Shown here piece by piece: positions 53,340-62,337 of a DNA stretch of 64,000 nucleotides; position 1 is the stretch's first letter, and each line of letters begins with the position of its first letter. The stretch is from an uncultured Duncaniella sp. (GTDB lineage Bacteria; Bacteroidota; Bacteroidia; Bacteroidales; Muribaculaceae): the NCBI GenBank assembly GCA_958352885.1, contig CATWQI010000006.1, positions 62,001 to 126,000 on the forward strand, read 5' to 3'. The notes under the pieces are model-generated. The model worked only from the letters and a program-made list of their open reading frames with translations. It did no database searches and had not been told where the DNA came from. A program made the position numbers and the translations under genes.

Positions 53340-53437
53340 AGCGGGGCAAAATTAGTGATTTTTTTTAAGTAGGGATTATTCATATAATCAAAATGATATG
53401 TTTGATTGTTAAAAAGGTATAATTCAACGTTTCGACT

Positions 53438-55741
53438 ATGAGGAGATATATGATTCTGGCTGTGTATGCAGTTCTGCTCTGCTGTGCCGTATGTGCTCAG
53501 GAGCGGCAGTCGGTAGGTCTGGTGCTTAGCGGCGGTGGAGCGAAGGGTATAGCGCACATAGGAGTGATAAAGGCATTCGAGGATAACGATATTCCGATTG
53601 ACTATATCACAGGCACATCTATGGGTGCGATAGTAGGTGGCTTGTATGCTTCGGGATATACTCCGGAGGAGATGATGGAACTGATTGAGTCAAAGGGATT
53701 TGCCTATTGGTCGTCGGGGCGTGTGGACCCCTCGTATACGTACTTTTTTCTCAATGACAACCAGACCCCTTCGTTTGTCAATCTGAATCTCGGAAAGGAC
53801 TCTACGCAGATAACATCGGTGTTACCTATGAGCCTGATAAATCCGATACCGATGAATTATGCTTTCTTTGAGCTGTTCTCCCCCTACGGTGCGCAGTGTG
53901 GCGAGAATTTCGACAATCTGTTTGTGCCGTTCAGATGTGTTACATCCGATGTCTATGCCAAGCACAAGGTGGTGCTGAAGAGCGGACCTCTTGGCGATGC
54001 CATAAGGATGTCAATGTCGTTTCCGATGATATTCGAGCCTATAAATCTCGACGGGGTGCCGATGTATGACGGAGGTATATACGATAATTATCCGGTGGAT
54101 GTGATGATGGAGGAGTTTGATCCGGACGCAGTAATCGGAATAAACGTGGGCTCGAAGGATGCGCCTCCCGGCTCGCGTAACATGCTGGCGCAGCTGGAGG
54201 AGATGATAATGCAGCCCAATGACTATCCGTTTCCATACGACAAGGGCGTGAACATCAGGATTGACCTTGATGAATTCAGTCTGCTGGACTGGGGGAAATG
54301 CCGTGAGATATATCAGATAGGCTATGAGAGTGCTATGGCTAAGATTGATTCCATACGTATGAAGGTGGGCGCACGTGTGCCGGCTGAGATGGTGGCTGAG
54401 CGTCGCGCTCAATTCAAGCGTGCGACACCCGAGGTAAAAGTGGCAAGTGTGAATGTGACCGGCGGAGAGCCTGACGAGAATTCCTATCTCGCATCCTTCT
54501 TCCACCGCAAGAAACGCAGGTTTCTCACACTCGGAGAGACACGAGACGCCTACTATCGCGCCGTGGCTTCCAGGCAGATACAGAATTTTGTGCCAACTCC
54601 GGTATTTAACCCTGCCGACACGTCATATACCCTTGATTTCAAAGCGGTGGTCAAGGATAATTTCAATGTGGGCATAGGCGGGTATATATCATCCTCTACA
54701 AACAGTATGCTGTTTTTCAACGGAGGGTACAATACTCTGAATTTCCGTTCCATAAAGGCGAGCGTCAATGCTTGGCTCGGACAGAGTTATCTTGCCGCAG
54801 AAGGGGATTTTAAGCTGCTGTTAAACACTTACCGTCCCTCGGAGCTTATGGTCAGGCTTGTCGCTTCAAGGCAGAAATTCCACGAGACTGAGAAGCTGTT
54901 TTACCAGATTAATTCACCGGATTTTATAAAGAGGTCCGAGGCATTCGTGCAGGCATGCTATTCATCGGCACTGTCGCTCCGCTCTGTGCTCAATGTGGGA
55001 GTAGGGTACGGGCATCTTACAGACCGGTATTATGCAGATATACGGGAGCATAGCGATGAAAAAGACCGGGATACCGGTATATTTGACCTTGGCAAGGCGA
55101 TAGTGCAGTGGGAATGCAATACGTATGACAATCAGTTTGCCCCTACCGAGGGCAGTGAATACTATATCCGTGCTCTCGGCGCTTATGGCAGATATCACTA
55201 CCGGCCAGGAGAGAGTGCGGGGGGTGAGAGGTACAGTAAGCCGGTATCGTGGGTACAAGGCGATTTGTCGGCGACTAATTACTGGAATTGTGGCAAATAT
55301 TTCTCGGTGGGAGCCATGGCGAGAGCACTACTGTCGACACGTAAGCTTCTTCCTGGCTATGATGCGTCTGTGGTGGCTGCCACAGCTTTTCATCCAACAC
55401 CTGCGAGCTACAATCACTTCAACTCCGCATTCCGTGCCAATTCGTTCTTGGCGGTCGGTGTGATGCCGGTATGGAAACTCTCGGGCAAGTTTCAGATTCG
55501 CGGGACATTTGACGGTTTTCTGCCTATGAGAAAAATAGAGTATAACCCGTCTACACATGGCGCATACTATGGCAAATGGTTGTCAAATCCGGAATTTTTC
55601 GGTGAAGTGTCGGCGCTGATTTCGCTACCGTTCGGAACAGTGAGCGCTTATGCTAATTATACAACCGAGTCCCCATCGGGCAATTGGAATTTCGGAATAT
55701 CAATAGGCGCATTCATCCTTGCGCCAAAGTTTCTGCAATAA
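53438..55741 (+). CDS. Patatin-like phospholipase fused to an outer-membrane barrel (PlpD type)
   Basis: A 767-aa exported protein (signal peptide ending CAVCAQ). The N-terminal patatin domain has the oxyanion motif LSGGGAKG (residues ~30-37), the nucleophile Ser61 in GTSMG, and the partner Asp in MYDGGIYDNYPV (residue ~209). A POTRA-like stretch (residues ~325-390) and a C-terminal BamA-type barrel (to residue 767) follow. The family hydrolyses phospholipids and may deliver the patatin domain across or into the outer membrane. A different patatin gene converges from the other side, 41 bp away. Confidence 0.9.
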   Translation: MRRYMILAVYAVLLCCAVCAQERQSVGLVLSGGGAKGIAHIGVIKAFEDNDIPIDYITGTSMGAIVGGLYASGYTPEEMMELIESKGFAYWSSGRVDPSYTYFFLNDNQTPSFVNLNLGKDSTQITSVLPMSLINPIPMNYAFFELFSPYGAQCGENFDNLFVPFRCVTSDVYAKHKVVLKSGPLGDAIRMSMSFPMIFEPINLDGVPMYDGGIYDNYPVDVMMEEFDPDAVIGINVGSKDAPPGSRNMLAQLEEMIMQPNDYPFPYDKGVNIRIDLDEFSLLDWGKCREIYQIGYESAMAKIDSIRMKVGARVPAEMVAERRAQFKRATPEVKVASVNVTGGEPDENSYLASFFHRKKRRFLTLGETRDAYYRAVASRQIQNFVPTPVFNPADTSYTLDFKAVVKDNFNVGIGGYISSSTNSMLFFNGGYNTLNFRSIKASVNAWLGQSYLAAEGDFKLLLNTYRPSELMVRLVASRQKFHETEKLFYQINSPDFIKRSEAFVQACYSSALSLRSVLNVGVGYGHLTDRYYADIREHSDEKDRDTGIFDLGKAIVQWECNTYDNQFAPTEGSEYYIRALGAYGRYHYRPGESAGGERYSKPVSWVQGDLSATNYWNCGKYFSVGAMARALLSTRKLLPGYDASVVAATAFHPTPASYNHFNSAFRANSFLAVGVMPVWKLSGKFQIRGTFDGFLPMRKIEYNPSTHGAYYGKWLSNPEFFGEVSALISLPFGTVSAYANYTTESPSGNWNFGISIGAFILAPKFLQ

Positions 55742-55782
55742 ACTGGATATTGGTGAGCCTTCGGTTACGGTACACAATGTGT

Positions 55783-56637
55783 TCATGGACGGGTTAAAAA
55801 CTCCTTGATTTCTTCCATCCGGGCTGTCGCGGCGTCACGCCCCATGGAGTAGACCAGTTTCATTTTCCCTGGATTCATCTCCACTCTTCCTATCGGTAGC
55901 GGACATTCAGGGGCGAGTACCAATGTGTTGCCTTTCTCCGACTCCTTGCTTACGTACTCAAGCTGTGCGTTATACATCTCGTGTCGGTGTGCCATTGCTT
56001 CAGCGATCTTTGGGTAACGGCGTAGCAACAGTCGGAACAGCCACCCTTTTGCAGGCTTTTTGGTATAATCTCTTGGTTGTGTAAGCACTACGATGTTGCG
56101 TCCGTATCCTATGCTCTGGAAGTATTTCAAGGGGATGGAGTCGCTGATTCCCCCGTCGAGCATCTCGTAACCGTCCACTTTGACCGGGCGGGTCACTACC
56201 GGCATCGATGCGGAGGCTCGCAGCCATTCGAGGGTTGTTCGGTTGACTTTATCCATACGGTAATATACCGGTTTGCCGGTGTGTACATCGGTACATACAA
56301 GGTAGAATTGTGTCGGGTCGCTCTCAAATCGTTCGATATCGAATATATCAAGCTCCAAAGGAAGCTTATGGTAGGCAAATTCAGCGCCGACAAGGTCGCC
56401 TGTGGTCAGAAGCGAGCGCAACCCCATGTAACGAGGGTCGTTGCCGTAGCGCAAATTATAGCGGAGCACTCTGCCCGGCTGATGTGACTTGTAGTTGCAG
56501 CCGAAACTCGAACCGGCTGACACACCGATTATGCCGTCAAACCTAATTCCGGCTTCCATCATCACGTCCATTACGCCTGCGGTAAAAAGCCCGCGCATGG
56601 CTCCGCCTTCAAGTACAAGTCCTGATTTCATAGTCAT
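55783..56637 (-). CDS. Patatin-family phospholipase, YjjU-like
   Basis: A cytoplasmic 284-aa patatin without a signal peptide. The oxyanion loop EGGAMRG (residues ~10-16), nucleophile Ser40 in GVSAG and partner Asp in MLDGGISDSIP are all present. It is only distantly similar to the patatin of the neighbouring barrel protein. ATG 56637 and 56631 are both possible starts (MTMKSG or MKSG). A -7 box TAACTTTG (56695-56702, minus) gives a ~55-nt leader. Confidence 0.88.
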   Translation of the reverse strand: MTMKSGLVLEGGAMRGLFTAGVMDVMMEAGIRFDGIIGVSAGSSFGCNYKSHQPGRVLRYNLRYGNDPRYMGLRSLLTTGDLVGAEFAYHKLPLELDIFDIERFESDPTQFYLVCTDVHTGKPVYYRMDKVNRTTLEWLRASASMPVVTRPVKVDGYEMLDGGISDSIPLKYFQSIGYGRNIVVLTQPRDYTKKPAKGWLFRLLLRRYPKIAEAMAHRHEMYNAQLEYVSKESEKGNTLVLAPECPLPIGRVEMNPGKMKLVYSMGRDAATARMEEIKEFLTRP

Positions 56638-56725
56638 TTGATTTTAATTGATAGCCCCTCGATGGAGTTATTAATGGTATGCAAGGGTAGATTGCAAAGT
56701 TACATTAAGTTTGACGGAAATGCAA

Positions 56726-56773
56726 CACCTCCCCACCTGATGCCTTGTTTGTGAGGCAAGCGGCGGGGAGGTG
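56726..56773 (-). terminator. Imperfect hairpin after the Tricorn-like protease gene
   Basis: CACCTCCCC (56726-56734) pairs with GGGGAGGTG (56765-56773), with a second GCCTT/AGGC helix inside. No T-run on either strand, so only a tentative terminator for the minus-strand protease gene. Confidence 0.4.
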
Positions 56774-56825
56774 CGTCTATGAATGTCTCTGCGGAGTTAT
56801 ACTTGTTGTCCGGCAGATGGAGCGA

Positions 56826-59800
56826 TTATTTCTTGGCTGCGTCAATATCATGCAGGAGGGTGCTGACAGCTGCGTCCAGCTGGTCATCGATCCCTCTGAG
56901 CAGACGTCCGGGGTTATTGGACACCTTCACATCAGGCTCGAGCTGTGAATTCTCAAGATAATTCCCCTCGGCGGTCTTGAAACCTACCACCGGTATACCG
57001 AAGTACATCGACGGATCCTGAAGAGTCACCCAGTTGACGGATGTCATGGTGCCTGGAACAGGCATTCCAACGAGCTTGCCGAGCTTACGGTTCTTATATA
57101 CCCAGGGTGTGCCGTGTGCATTGCTGTAATTGGCTTCGCCGATTACCATGATTGACGGTTTGTTCCAACGGCGGGAGGGCATTTGTCCGCTTTCCACGCC
57201 CTGGATGTACTGGGTGAGATATTTGTCACCGCTGAACAGCACTTCGATATCCTCGTGCAGACGGCCTCCGCCGTTGAAGCGGGTATCGATTACTATGCCT
57301 TCACGTTCGTTGTACTTGCCGAGTACGTCGGAGTATACTGTGCGGTAGCTGTCATCGCTCATTGACTGGATGTGTACGTAGCCCAGGCGACCGCCGGAGA
57401 GTGAATCGACAAGATGAGCATTGCGTTTTACCCAACGGTTGTAAAGTTTGTCGTTCTGCGAGGCTGCGCTGATAGGAAGCACTACCTCGTCATGCTTCTT
57501 TCCGCTTTTGTCAGTGAAAGTAACGAGGGTTTTCTTGTTGACACGGTTGTTGAGTAGGGTGGCATAGTCGCTGGCGGCTGTAACCGGAGTGCCGTCAATG
57601 GCGGTAATGACTGAACCTGGGGTGAGGGCTGTGCTCGCACGGTCAAACGGCCCTTTCTCAAGGATTTCGGCTACTTTAAGACCGTCACCGCTATAGCTCA
57701 TGTCATAGAGCAGACCGAGTGAGGCGGTAGGTTCGGGGAATGTGGTGGAACGTGCTCCGGCTCCTGTGTGTGACACATTCAGCTCGCCGAGAAGTTCGCT
57801 TCCGAGTTCTGCGAAATCCTGGTTGTTGTTGATGTGGGGCAGGAACTTGCGGTAAGCCTCGCCGAGACCTTTCCAGTCCACACCGTGCATGTTTTTGTCA
57901 TAGAATCGCTGAGCCTCCTCGGTGAGGATATAATTGTAGAGGTATTCACGTTCCTTGGCACGGTCTATTTTTTGTGTGGCTGAGAATGTTATATTGTCCA
58001 TTTTGCCGCTGCTCAGTGCCATTTTCTTCATAGAACGGCTGCCGAGAAGGAAGAGATTCTTGCCTTCGGCATCGGGCTGGAGGCTGAGGCTTCCGGCACC
58101 GAGTTTCTTGAACAGGGAAACCTCGTCCTTGCGTAGATTCATTTTCCACAGGTCATACCCGTCATCGACGTTGGCAAGGAAATATAGGTTTTCACCGTCA
58201 TTGTCGATATATAGGTCTCCGATGCGTGAAGAGAACGGAGTGAGGCGTACTATGCGGTCATGAATACCGTCAAAGTCGATGATGATGTCCTTCTTGGCAG
58301 TCTCGGCGGATGCGCTCTCCTTCTTGTCATCCTTTTTGCCTTTCTTCGAATCTTTCTTTTCATCGTCTTTCTTTGCCGCAGCTTTCTTTTTCTGGGCTTT
58401 TTCCACATCCTTGAACAGTTCATAGTCCTCGGGTGAAAGACGGTACTTGTCGTAGGCGGCTTTGTTGGTGAACACAAGCATTGCGTCGTAGGTGGAGCCC
58501 CATGAAGCGTGGTTCTTCATACCGTAGCGTTCGGATGCGAAGAGGATTGCGTCGCCGTTCATCACCCATCGGGGGGAGAGATTCATATATCCTGAGTTGG
58601 TGATGTTTGTGAGTTCGCCGGTGGAGGCGTTGATGATTGCAATGTCGTAGTAAGGGTCACGCTTGTGCACATCCACTGCCGAGGTCAGCCATTTGCTGTC
58701 GGGCGACCATGCCACTTCGATATCGCCGTCGCGGGCGGTATATGTCTCACCGTTGGTGAGGAGTTTCACGCTTTTTGACGCCAAATCCATTACCGCTATC
58801 TTACGGCGGTCCTGAATGAATGCCATTTTTTTGCCGTCGGGCGAAATGACCGGTTTGGCACGCTCTATATTGTCTTTGGAGGGTATGAGAGCCTCCTCCT
58901 CGATGATGGTGGCATTGGGGAAATTGGGGTCGTCCGCACGTGATATGCGTGCGCGATAGATGTTTGAATGTCCGTCTCGGTCAGAGGTGTAGTAGAGGGT
59001 ACGGTTGTCGGTGCCCCATGCCACATCCCCTTCGGCCTCGGGTGTCTGTGTTATCTGACGAGTGGTCCGGTAGTCCACCGAAGTCACGAATATGTCACCG
59101 TGGCTTGCGAAAGCTATCTGTTTGCCGTCGGGTGATACGACAGGGTTGAGTGCGCCGGTTGAGAACGTGCGTGTTTCCACCGGGTTTACATTGTCGATAA
59201 GCACGTCAATAGCCACTTTGGCAGGTTTTGAGCCGGCTTTCATAGTGTAGATTTCACCATCGTAAGTGAATGCCAGAGTTCCGTCGGCACCCTGCGAGAG
59301 GAAGCGTACCGGATGGGTGGTGAAATCGGTCACACGGCTTATTTTCGAGGGATTATCGAGTTTGAATGAATATACATTGAATGATCCGCCGTCACGTTCG
59401 CTGAGGAAGTAGACAGTGTTGCCGTCCCGGTCAAGCACGGCATTGCGGTCTTCTCCCTGTCGGTTGGTGAGATTGGTGTATGTCCCTTTTGTGGCATCAT
59501 ATTTCCATACGTCGCGTGTTACGGAAGAGGTGTGGTGTTTGCGCCACTCGTTTTCATTGCCTTTCACATCGGTGTAGAGGAATGATTTGCCGTCGGGAAG
59601 ATATGCTACATTCTTTGCAGGAGTTGATATTATCTGTTCGGTGCGTCCGCCTTTTACCGGTACACGGTAAAGTTCTGTCTGGCGCACTGCGGGGAATCCG
59701 AGGCTTGCGGGCGCATCCTGGATTGATGCCGAGAATACCACATAATTGCCGTCGGGGGTGAATGCCTCGGGAATCTCGGATGCCGAATTGTAGGTCAGTC

Positions 59801-60101
59801 TTGTAGCTTCGCCTCCTGTGGAATCCATTATGAAAATGTCGTTACCGCCTTCACGGTCGCTGGCGAATGCTATCAGCTTGCCGTCGGGTGACCACACCGG
59901 TTCTGATTCGTAGGATGGCTGTGAGGTGAGACGAAGAGCGTTTCCACCAGCTGCCGGTACCGTGTAGATGTCCCCTTTGTAAGTGAAAGCGATACGGCTT
60001 CCGTCGGGGGAGATTTTCACATCACGGAGCCAAAGCGGTGTCACTGCCATGCCTGTCATTGCGGCAGCGGCGAGAATAGTGCTTGTGATGATACGTTTCA
60101 T
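56826..60101 (-). CDS. Tricorn-like S41 peptidase with WD40-like propellers
   Basis: A 1091-aa exported protein (signal peptide ending GMAVTP, residue ~22). Order: a PD40/WD40-like propeller with many DGxxIAF repeats (residues ~25-330), a second propeller (~330-680) interrupted by a Lys-rich low-complexity stretch (residues ~565-600), a Tricorn C1-like helical domain, a PDZ domain (residues ~795-870), and the S41 catalytic domain with GIVIDTRFNGGG and the probable nucleophile Ser in EANYSNAHGT. It most likely degrades peptides in the periplasm or at the surface. Confidence 0.88.
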   Translation of the reverse strand: MKRIITSTILAAAAMTGMAVTPLWLRDVKISPDGSRIAFTYKGDIYTVPAAGGNALRLTSQPSYESEPVWSPDGKLIAFASDREGGNDIFIMDSTGGEATRLTYNSASEIPEAFTPDGNYVVFSASIQDAPASLGFPAVRQTELYRVPVKGGRTEQIISTPAKNVAYLPDGKSFLYTDVKGNENEWRKHHTSSVTRDVWKYDATKGTYTNLTNRQGEDRNAVLDRDGNTVYFLSERDGGSFNVYSFKLDNPSKISRVTDFTTHPVRFLSQGADGTLAFTYDGEIYTMKAGSKPAKVAIDVLIDNVNPVETRTFSTGALNPVVSPDGKQIAFASHGDIFVTSVDYRTTRQITQTPEAEGDVAWGTDNRTLYYTSDRDGHSNIYRARISRADDPNFPNATIIEEEALIPSKDNIERAKPVISPDGKKMAFIQDRRKIAVMDLASKSVKLLTNGETYTARDGDIEVAWSPDSKWLTSAVDVHKRDPYYDIAIINASTGELTNITNSGYMNLSPRWVMNGDAILFASERYGMKNHASWGSTYDAMLVFTNKAAYDKYRLSPEDYELFKDVEKAQKKKAAAKKDDEKKDSKKGKKDDKKESASAETAKKDIIIDFDGIHDRIVRLTPFSSRIGDLYIDNDGENLYFLANVDDGYDLWKMNLRKDEVSLFKKLGAGSLSLQPDAEGKNLFLLGSRSMKKMALSSGKMDNITFSATQKIDRAKEREYLYNYILTEEAQRFYDKNMHGVDWKGLGEAYRKFLPHINNNQDFAELGSELLGELNVSHTGAGARSTTFPEPTASLGLLYDMSYSGDGLKVAEILEKGPFDRASTALTPGSVITAIDGTPVTAASDYATLLNNRVNKKTLVTFTDKSGKKHDEVVLPISAASQNDKLYNRWVKRNAHLVDSLSGGRLGYVHIQSMSDDSYRTVYSDVLGKYNEREGIVIDTRFNGGGRLHEDIEVLFSGDKYLTQYIQGVESGQMPSRRWNKPSIMVIGEANYSNAHGTPWVYKNRKLGKLVGMPVPGTMTSVNWVTLQDPSMYFGIPVVGFKTAEGNYLENSQLEPDVKVSNNPGRLLRGIDDQLDAAVSTLLHDIDAAKK

Positions 60102-60188
60102 GGGCTAATAAATTGGTTTATTGCGCATCAGCTTTCCATGCCATGACGTAGCCGGAGAACTGATGCCTGTTTATTGACGTTTTGTATA

Positions 60189-61139
60189 TTATGGGCGTAC
60201 GTTGGAATTGTACTGGTTGGTGTATGCCTTTTCACGGCGGCGCTGGAGATAGTCGGCAAGCCAGACGCCGAGTAGGATGAGGGCGCAGCCGATATAGCCT
60301 ATCAGCGTGATTTTCTCATTGAGGATAAGGAATGAGAATATCAGAGTCACGACAGGCTGGAAGTACATATAGTTGGAAGCTTTTATAGCTCCGATTTTGC
60401 CTACCGAGAGGGACCACATCAGGTATGCGAACAATGAACATCCTAATCCGAGGAACAGGATGTTGACAAGGGGAATGGTGTGGAGGAGTTCCAGGGGTGA
60501 TGTGATTTCCGGCTCCACGAGCAGCGCGGGTAGTGCCGTGATTACACCGTAGAAAAATACCTTTCGGGTAATATAGAAGGCATTGTACAGTGCGTTGAGT
60601 TTCTTGATTATGATGCTGTAAACCGCCCAGCATATAGCTGCGAGAAGTGACAGGATGTCACCCAATGGCTTGATTGTCAATGAGAAACTGCTGTTGAATA
60701 TTACCAGGCCAACACCTAAGAAAGCAAGTGAGGAGCCGATCCATATTTCTTTGCCGGGCCGGTCCGACTTGTAGAGGAATCCTGCTATGAGCACTGTCAG
60801 CAGCGGTGACAGCGATGTGATAAGTGACACGTTGCTGACATACGTGTACTCAAGCGCTACATTTTCGGATATGAAATAGATGGAGCCGCCCATCAGACCG
60901 AGCACAACAAAGAGACCTTCATCCTTCCATGAATTGCTCTTGAACTGATTGTGGGATATGGCAAGCATGGCGAAGTAAGCCAGCGTGAAACGATAGATGT
61001 AGATTTCTATCGGGTGAAATCCGTTCTCAAGTAACAGTTTTGTAGAGATGAATGATATACCCCACGCCAGAACCGCCAATGCGGCACCGACATGATAGAG
61101 TATCATATTGCTTTTTGCGGAAACACGTTTAGTTCCCAT
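60189..61139 (-). CDS. EamA/DMT-family transporter
   Basis: A 316-aa inner-membrane protein with ten hydrophobic segments in two EamA repeats, the usual layout of drug/metabolite exporters. The first repeat begins VLAWGISFISTKLLLENG; the second ends with GYIGCALILLGVWLADYLQRR and a basic tail. The substrate is unknown. I chose ATG 61139 (MGTKRVSAKS); the open frame extends to a TTG at 61193. A -7 box TAATTTTG (61264-61271, minus) lies ~125 nt upstream. Confidence 0.82.
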   Translation of the reverse strand: MGTKRVSAKSNMILYHVGAALAVLAWGISFISTKLLLENGFHPIEIYIYRFTLAYFAMLAISHNQFKSNSWKDEGLFVVLGLMGGSIYFISENVALEYTYVSNVSLITSLSPLLTVLIAGFLYKSDRPGKEIWIGSSLAFLGVGLVIFNSSFSLTIKPLGDILSLLAAICWAVYSIIIKKLNALYNAFYITRKVFFYGVITALPALLVEPEITSPLELLHTIPLVNILFLGLGCSLFAYLMWSLSVGKIGAIKASNYMYFQPVVTLIFSFLILNEKITLIGYIGCALILLGVWLADYLQRRREKAYTNQYNSNVRP

Positions 61140-61484
61140 ATAATGAAGCTGTTTAAAAATTATTGTTAATTTTGATTGGAGTTTTTTAGCCAAAAGACTC
61201 CGTGAGGAAATTGGTATTAAGGTTAACTTCTCCCGGGGGGATGTTATGGATTGTAATTAGAGGCAAAATTAAGCATTTTTTGTCAATCTACCTAAAAGAT
61301 ATGCACTCCTGATTTTAACTTTTGTTATCGGTGGATGCTAAACAATCCATTTGAAATTTATGTAATATCTATGGGAGGCGGAGGCATATGTATGATTTTA
61401 GCTTCCATAGAATTTTGAATAATCAAATGTATTTTCTTAAATTTGCGATTAAGAATTTAACATATTAACTAAATATTTGCTAAA
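61140..61484 (+). promoter_or_regulatory. Intergenic region with the OmpA-lipoprotein promoter
   Basis: No gene seen in these ~345 bp. The plus strand has -33 TTTG (61414-61417), a 20-nt spacer and -7 TAAATTTG (61438-61445), a near-ideal promoter with a ~36-nt leader for the gene at 61485. The minus strand has TAATTTTG (61264-61271) for the EamA transporter. Confidence 0.7.
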
Positions 61485-62186
61485 ATGAAACTATCGAAAG
61501 TATTGGGAGTGCCCGCACTGGCTTTGTGCGTGCTCTTCACGACGGGATGTTCTTCGATGACAAATACCGGTAAGGGTGCGGCAATCGGCGGTGGCGGCGG
61601 CGCTGCTCTCGGAGCCGGTCTCGGAGCACTCATAGGTGGCGGCAAGGGTGCCGCTATCGGTACAGCCATCGGTGCGGCTGTAGGAGCCGGTGCCGGTGTG
61701 CTTATCGGAAAGAAAATGGACAAGCAGCAGGCTGAACTCCAGGCTGAGCTCGCCAAGCAGGCTGAGGTGGAGAAGGTGACTGACAGCAATGGCCTTCAGG
61801 CTATCAAGGTGACATTTAACGGTGGAATCCTTTTCCCGACCAATGGTACTACTCTCAGCTCAAGCGCCAAGGCTGACCTGAGCAAATTTGCAGCTTCGCT
61901 GATTAATAATCCTGAGACCAACGTGCAGATTTACGGATACACAGACGATACCGGCTCTCTCGCAGTGAACGAACGTGTCGCTACCGGTCGTGCCGATGCT
62001 GTACGCAACTATCTTCTTAACAGCGGAGTGGCTTCAACACGTCTTTCGGCAGAAGGTCTGCCTATGCAGGATTACATCGCATCCAATAGTACACCCGAAG
62101 GTCGTGCGCAGAACCGCCGAGTGGAAATATATATAACCGCAAACCAGGCTATGATTGATGCCGCCAATAACGGAACTCTCCAATAA
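61485..62186 (+). CDS. OmpA-family lipoprotein with glycine-zipper segment
   Basis: A 233-aa lipoprotein (lipobox FTTGCSS, Cys at about residue 22). A glycine-zipper region (residues ~30-75, GxxxGxxxG repeats such as GAALGAGLGALIGG) may insert in or span the membrane. A short coiled coil follows, then an OmpA C-terminal domain (residues ~110-225) with the peptidoglycan-binding pattern YTDDTGSLAVNERVATGRA and AQNRRVEIYI. It probably tethers the outer membrane to peptidoglycan. A strong terminator follows. Confidence 0.9.
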   Translation: MKLSKVLGVPALALCVLFTTGCSSMTNTGKGAAIGGGGGAALGAGLGALIGGGKGAAIGTAIGAAVGAGAGVLIGKKMDKQQAELQAELAKQAEVEKVTDSNGLQAIKVTFNGGILFPTNGTTLSSSAKADLSKFAASLINNPETNVQIYGYTDDTGSLAVNERVATGRADAVRNYLLNSGVASTRLSAEGLPMQDYIASNSTPEGRAQNRRVEIYITANQAMIDAANNGTLQ

Positions 62187-62216
62187 AGTAATATAATCTC
62201 AATTCTAATTATTTTC

Positions 62217-62259
62217 AATACCGGGTGCCGGAGCTGTAGCTCCGTATCCCGGTATTTTT
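62217..62259 (+). terminator. Intrinsic terminator after the OmpA-lipoprotein gene
   Basis: AATACCGGG (62217-62225) pairs with CCCGGTATT (62248-62256); an inner stem pairs GGAGCT (62230-62235) with AGCTCC (62238-62243). Five Ts follow (62255-62259). Confidence 0.85.
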
Positions 62260-62288
62260 GTGTGCATGGGGCATATTTATTATCTTTG
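62257..62288 (+). promoter_or_regulatory. Promoter of the GH140-like gene
   Basis: -33 TTTG (62257-62260), a 20-nt spacer, -7 TATCTTTG (62281-62288). The -33 box is formed by the T-run of the preceding terminator. The leader is ~45 nt. Confidence 0.75.
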
Positions 62289-62337
62289 CAGATATTATTC
62301 TTTCTGCATGCTTTATATCTTTTAATTGAGTCCTAAG

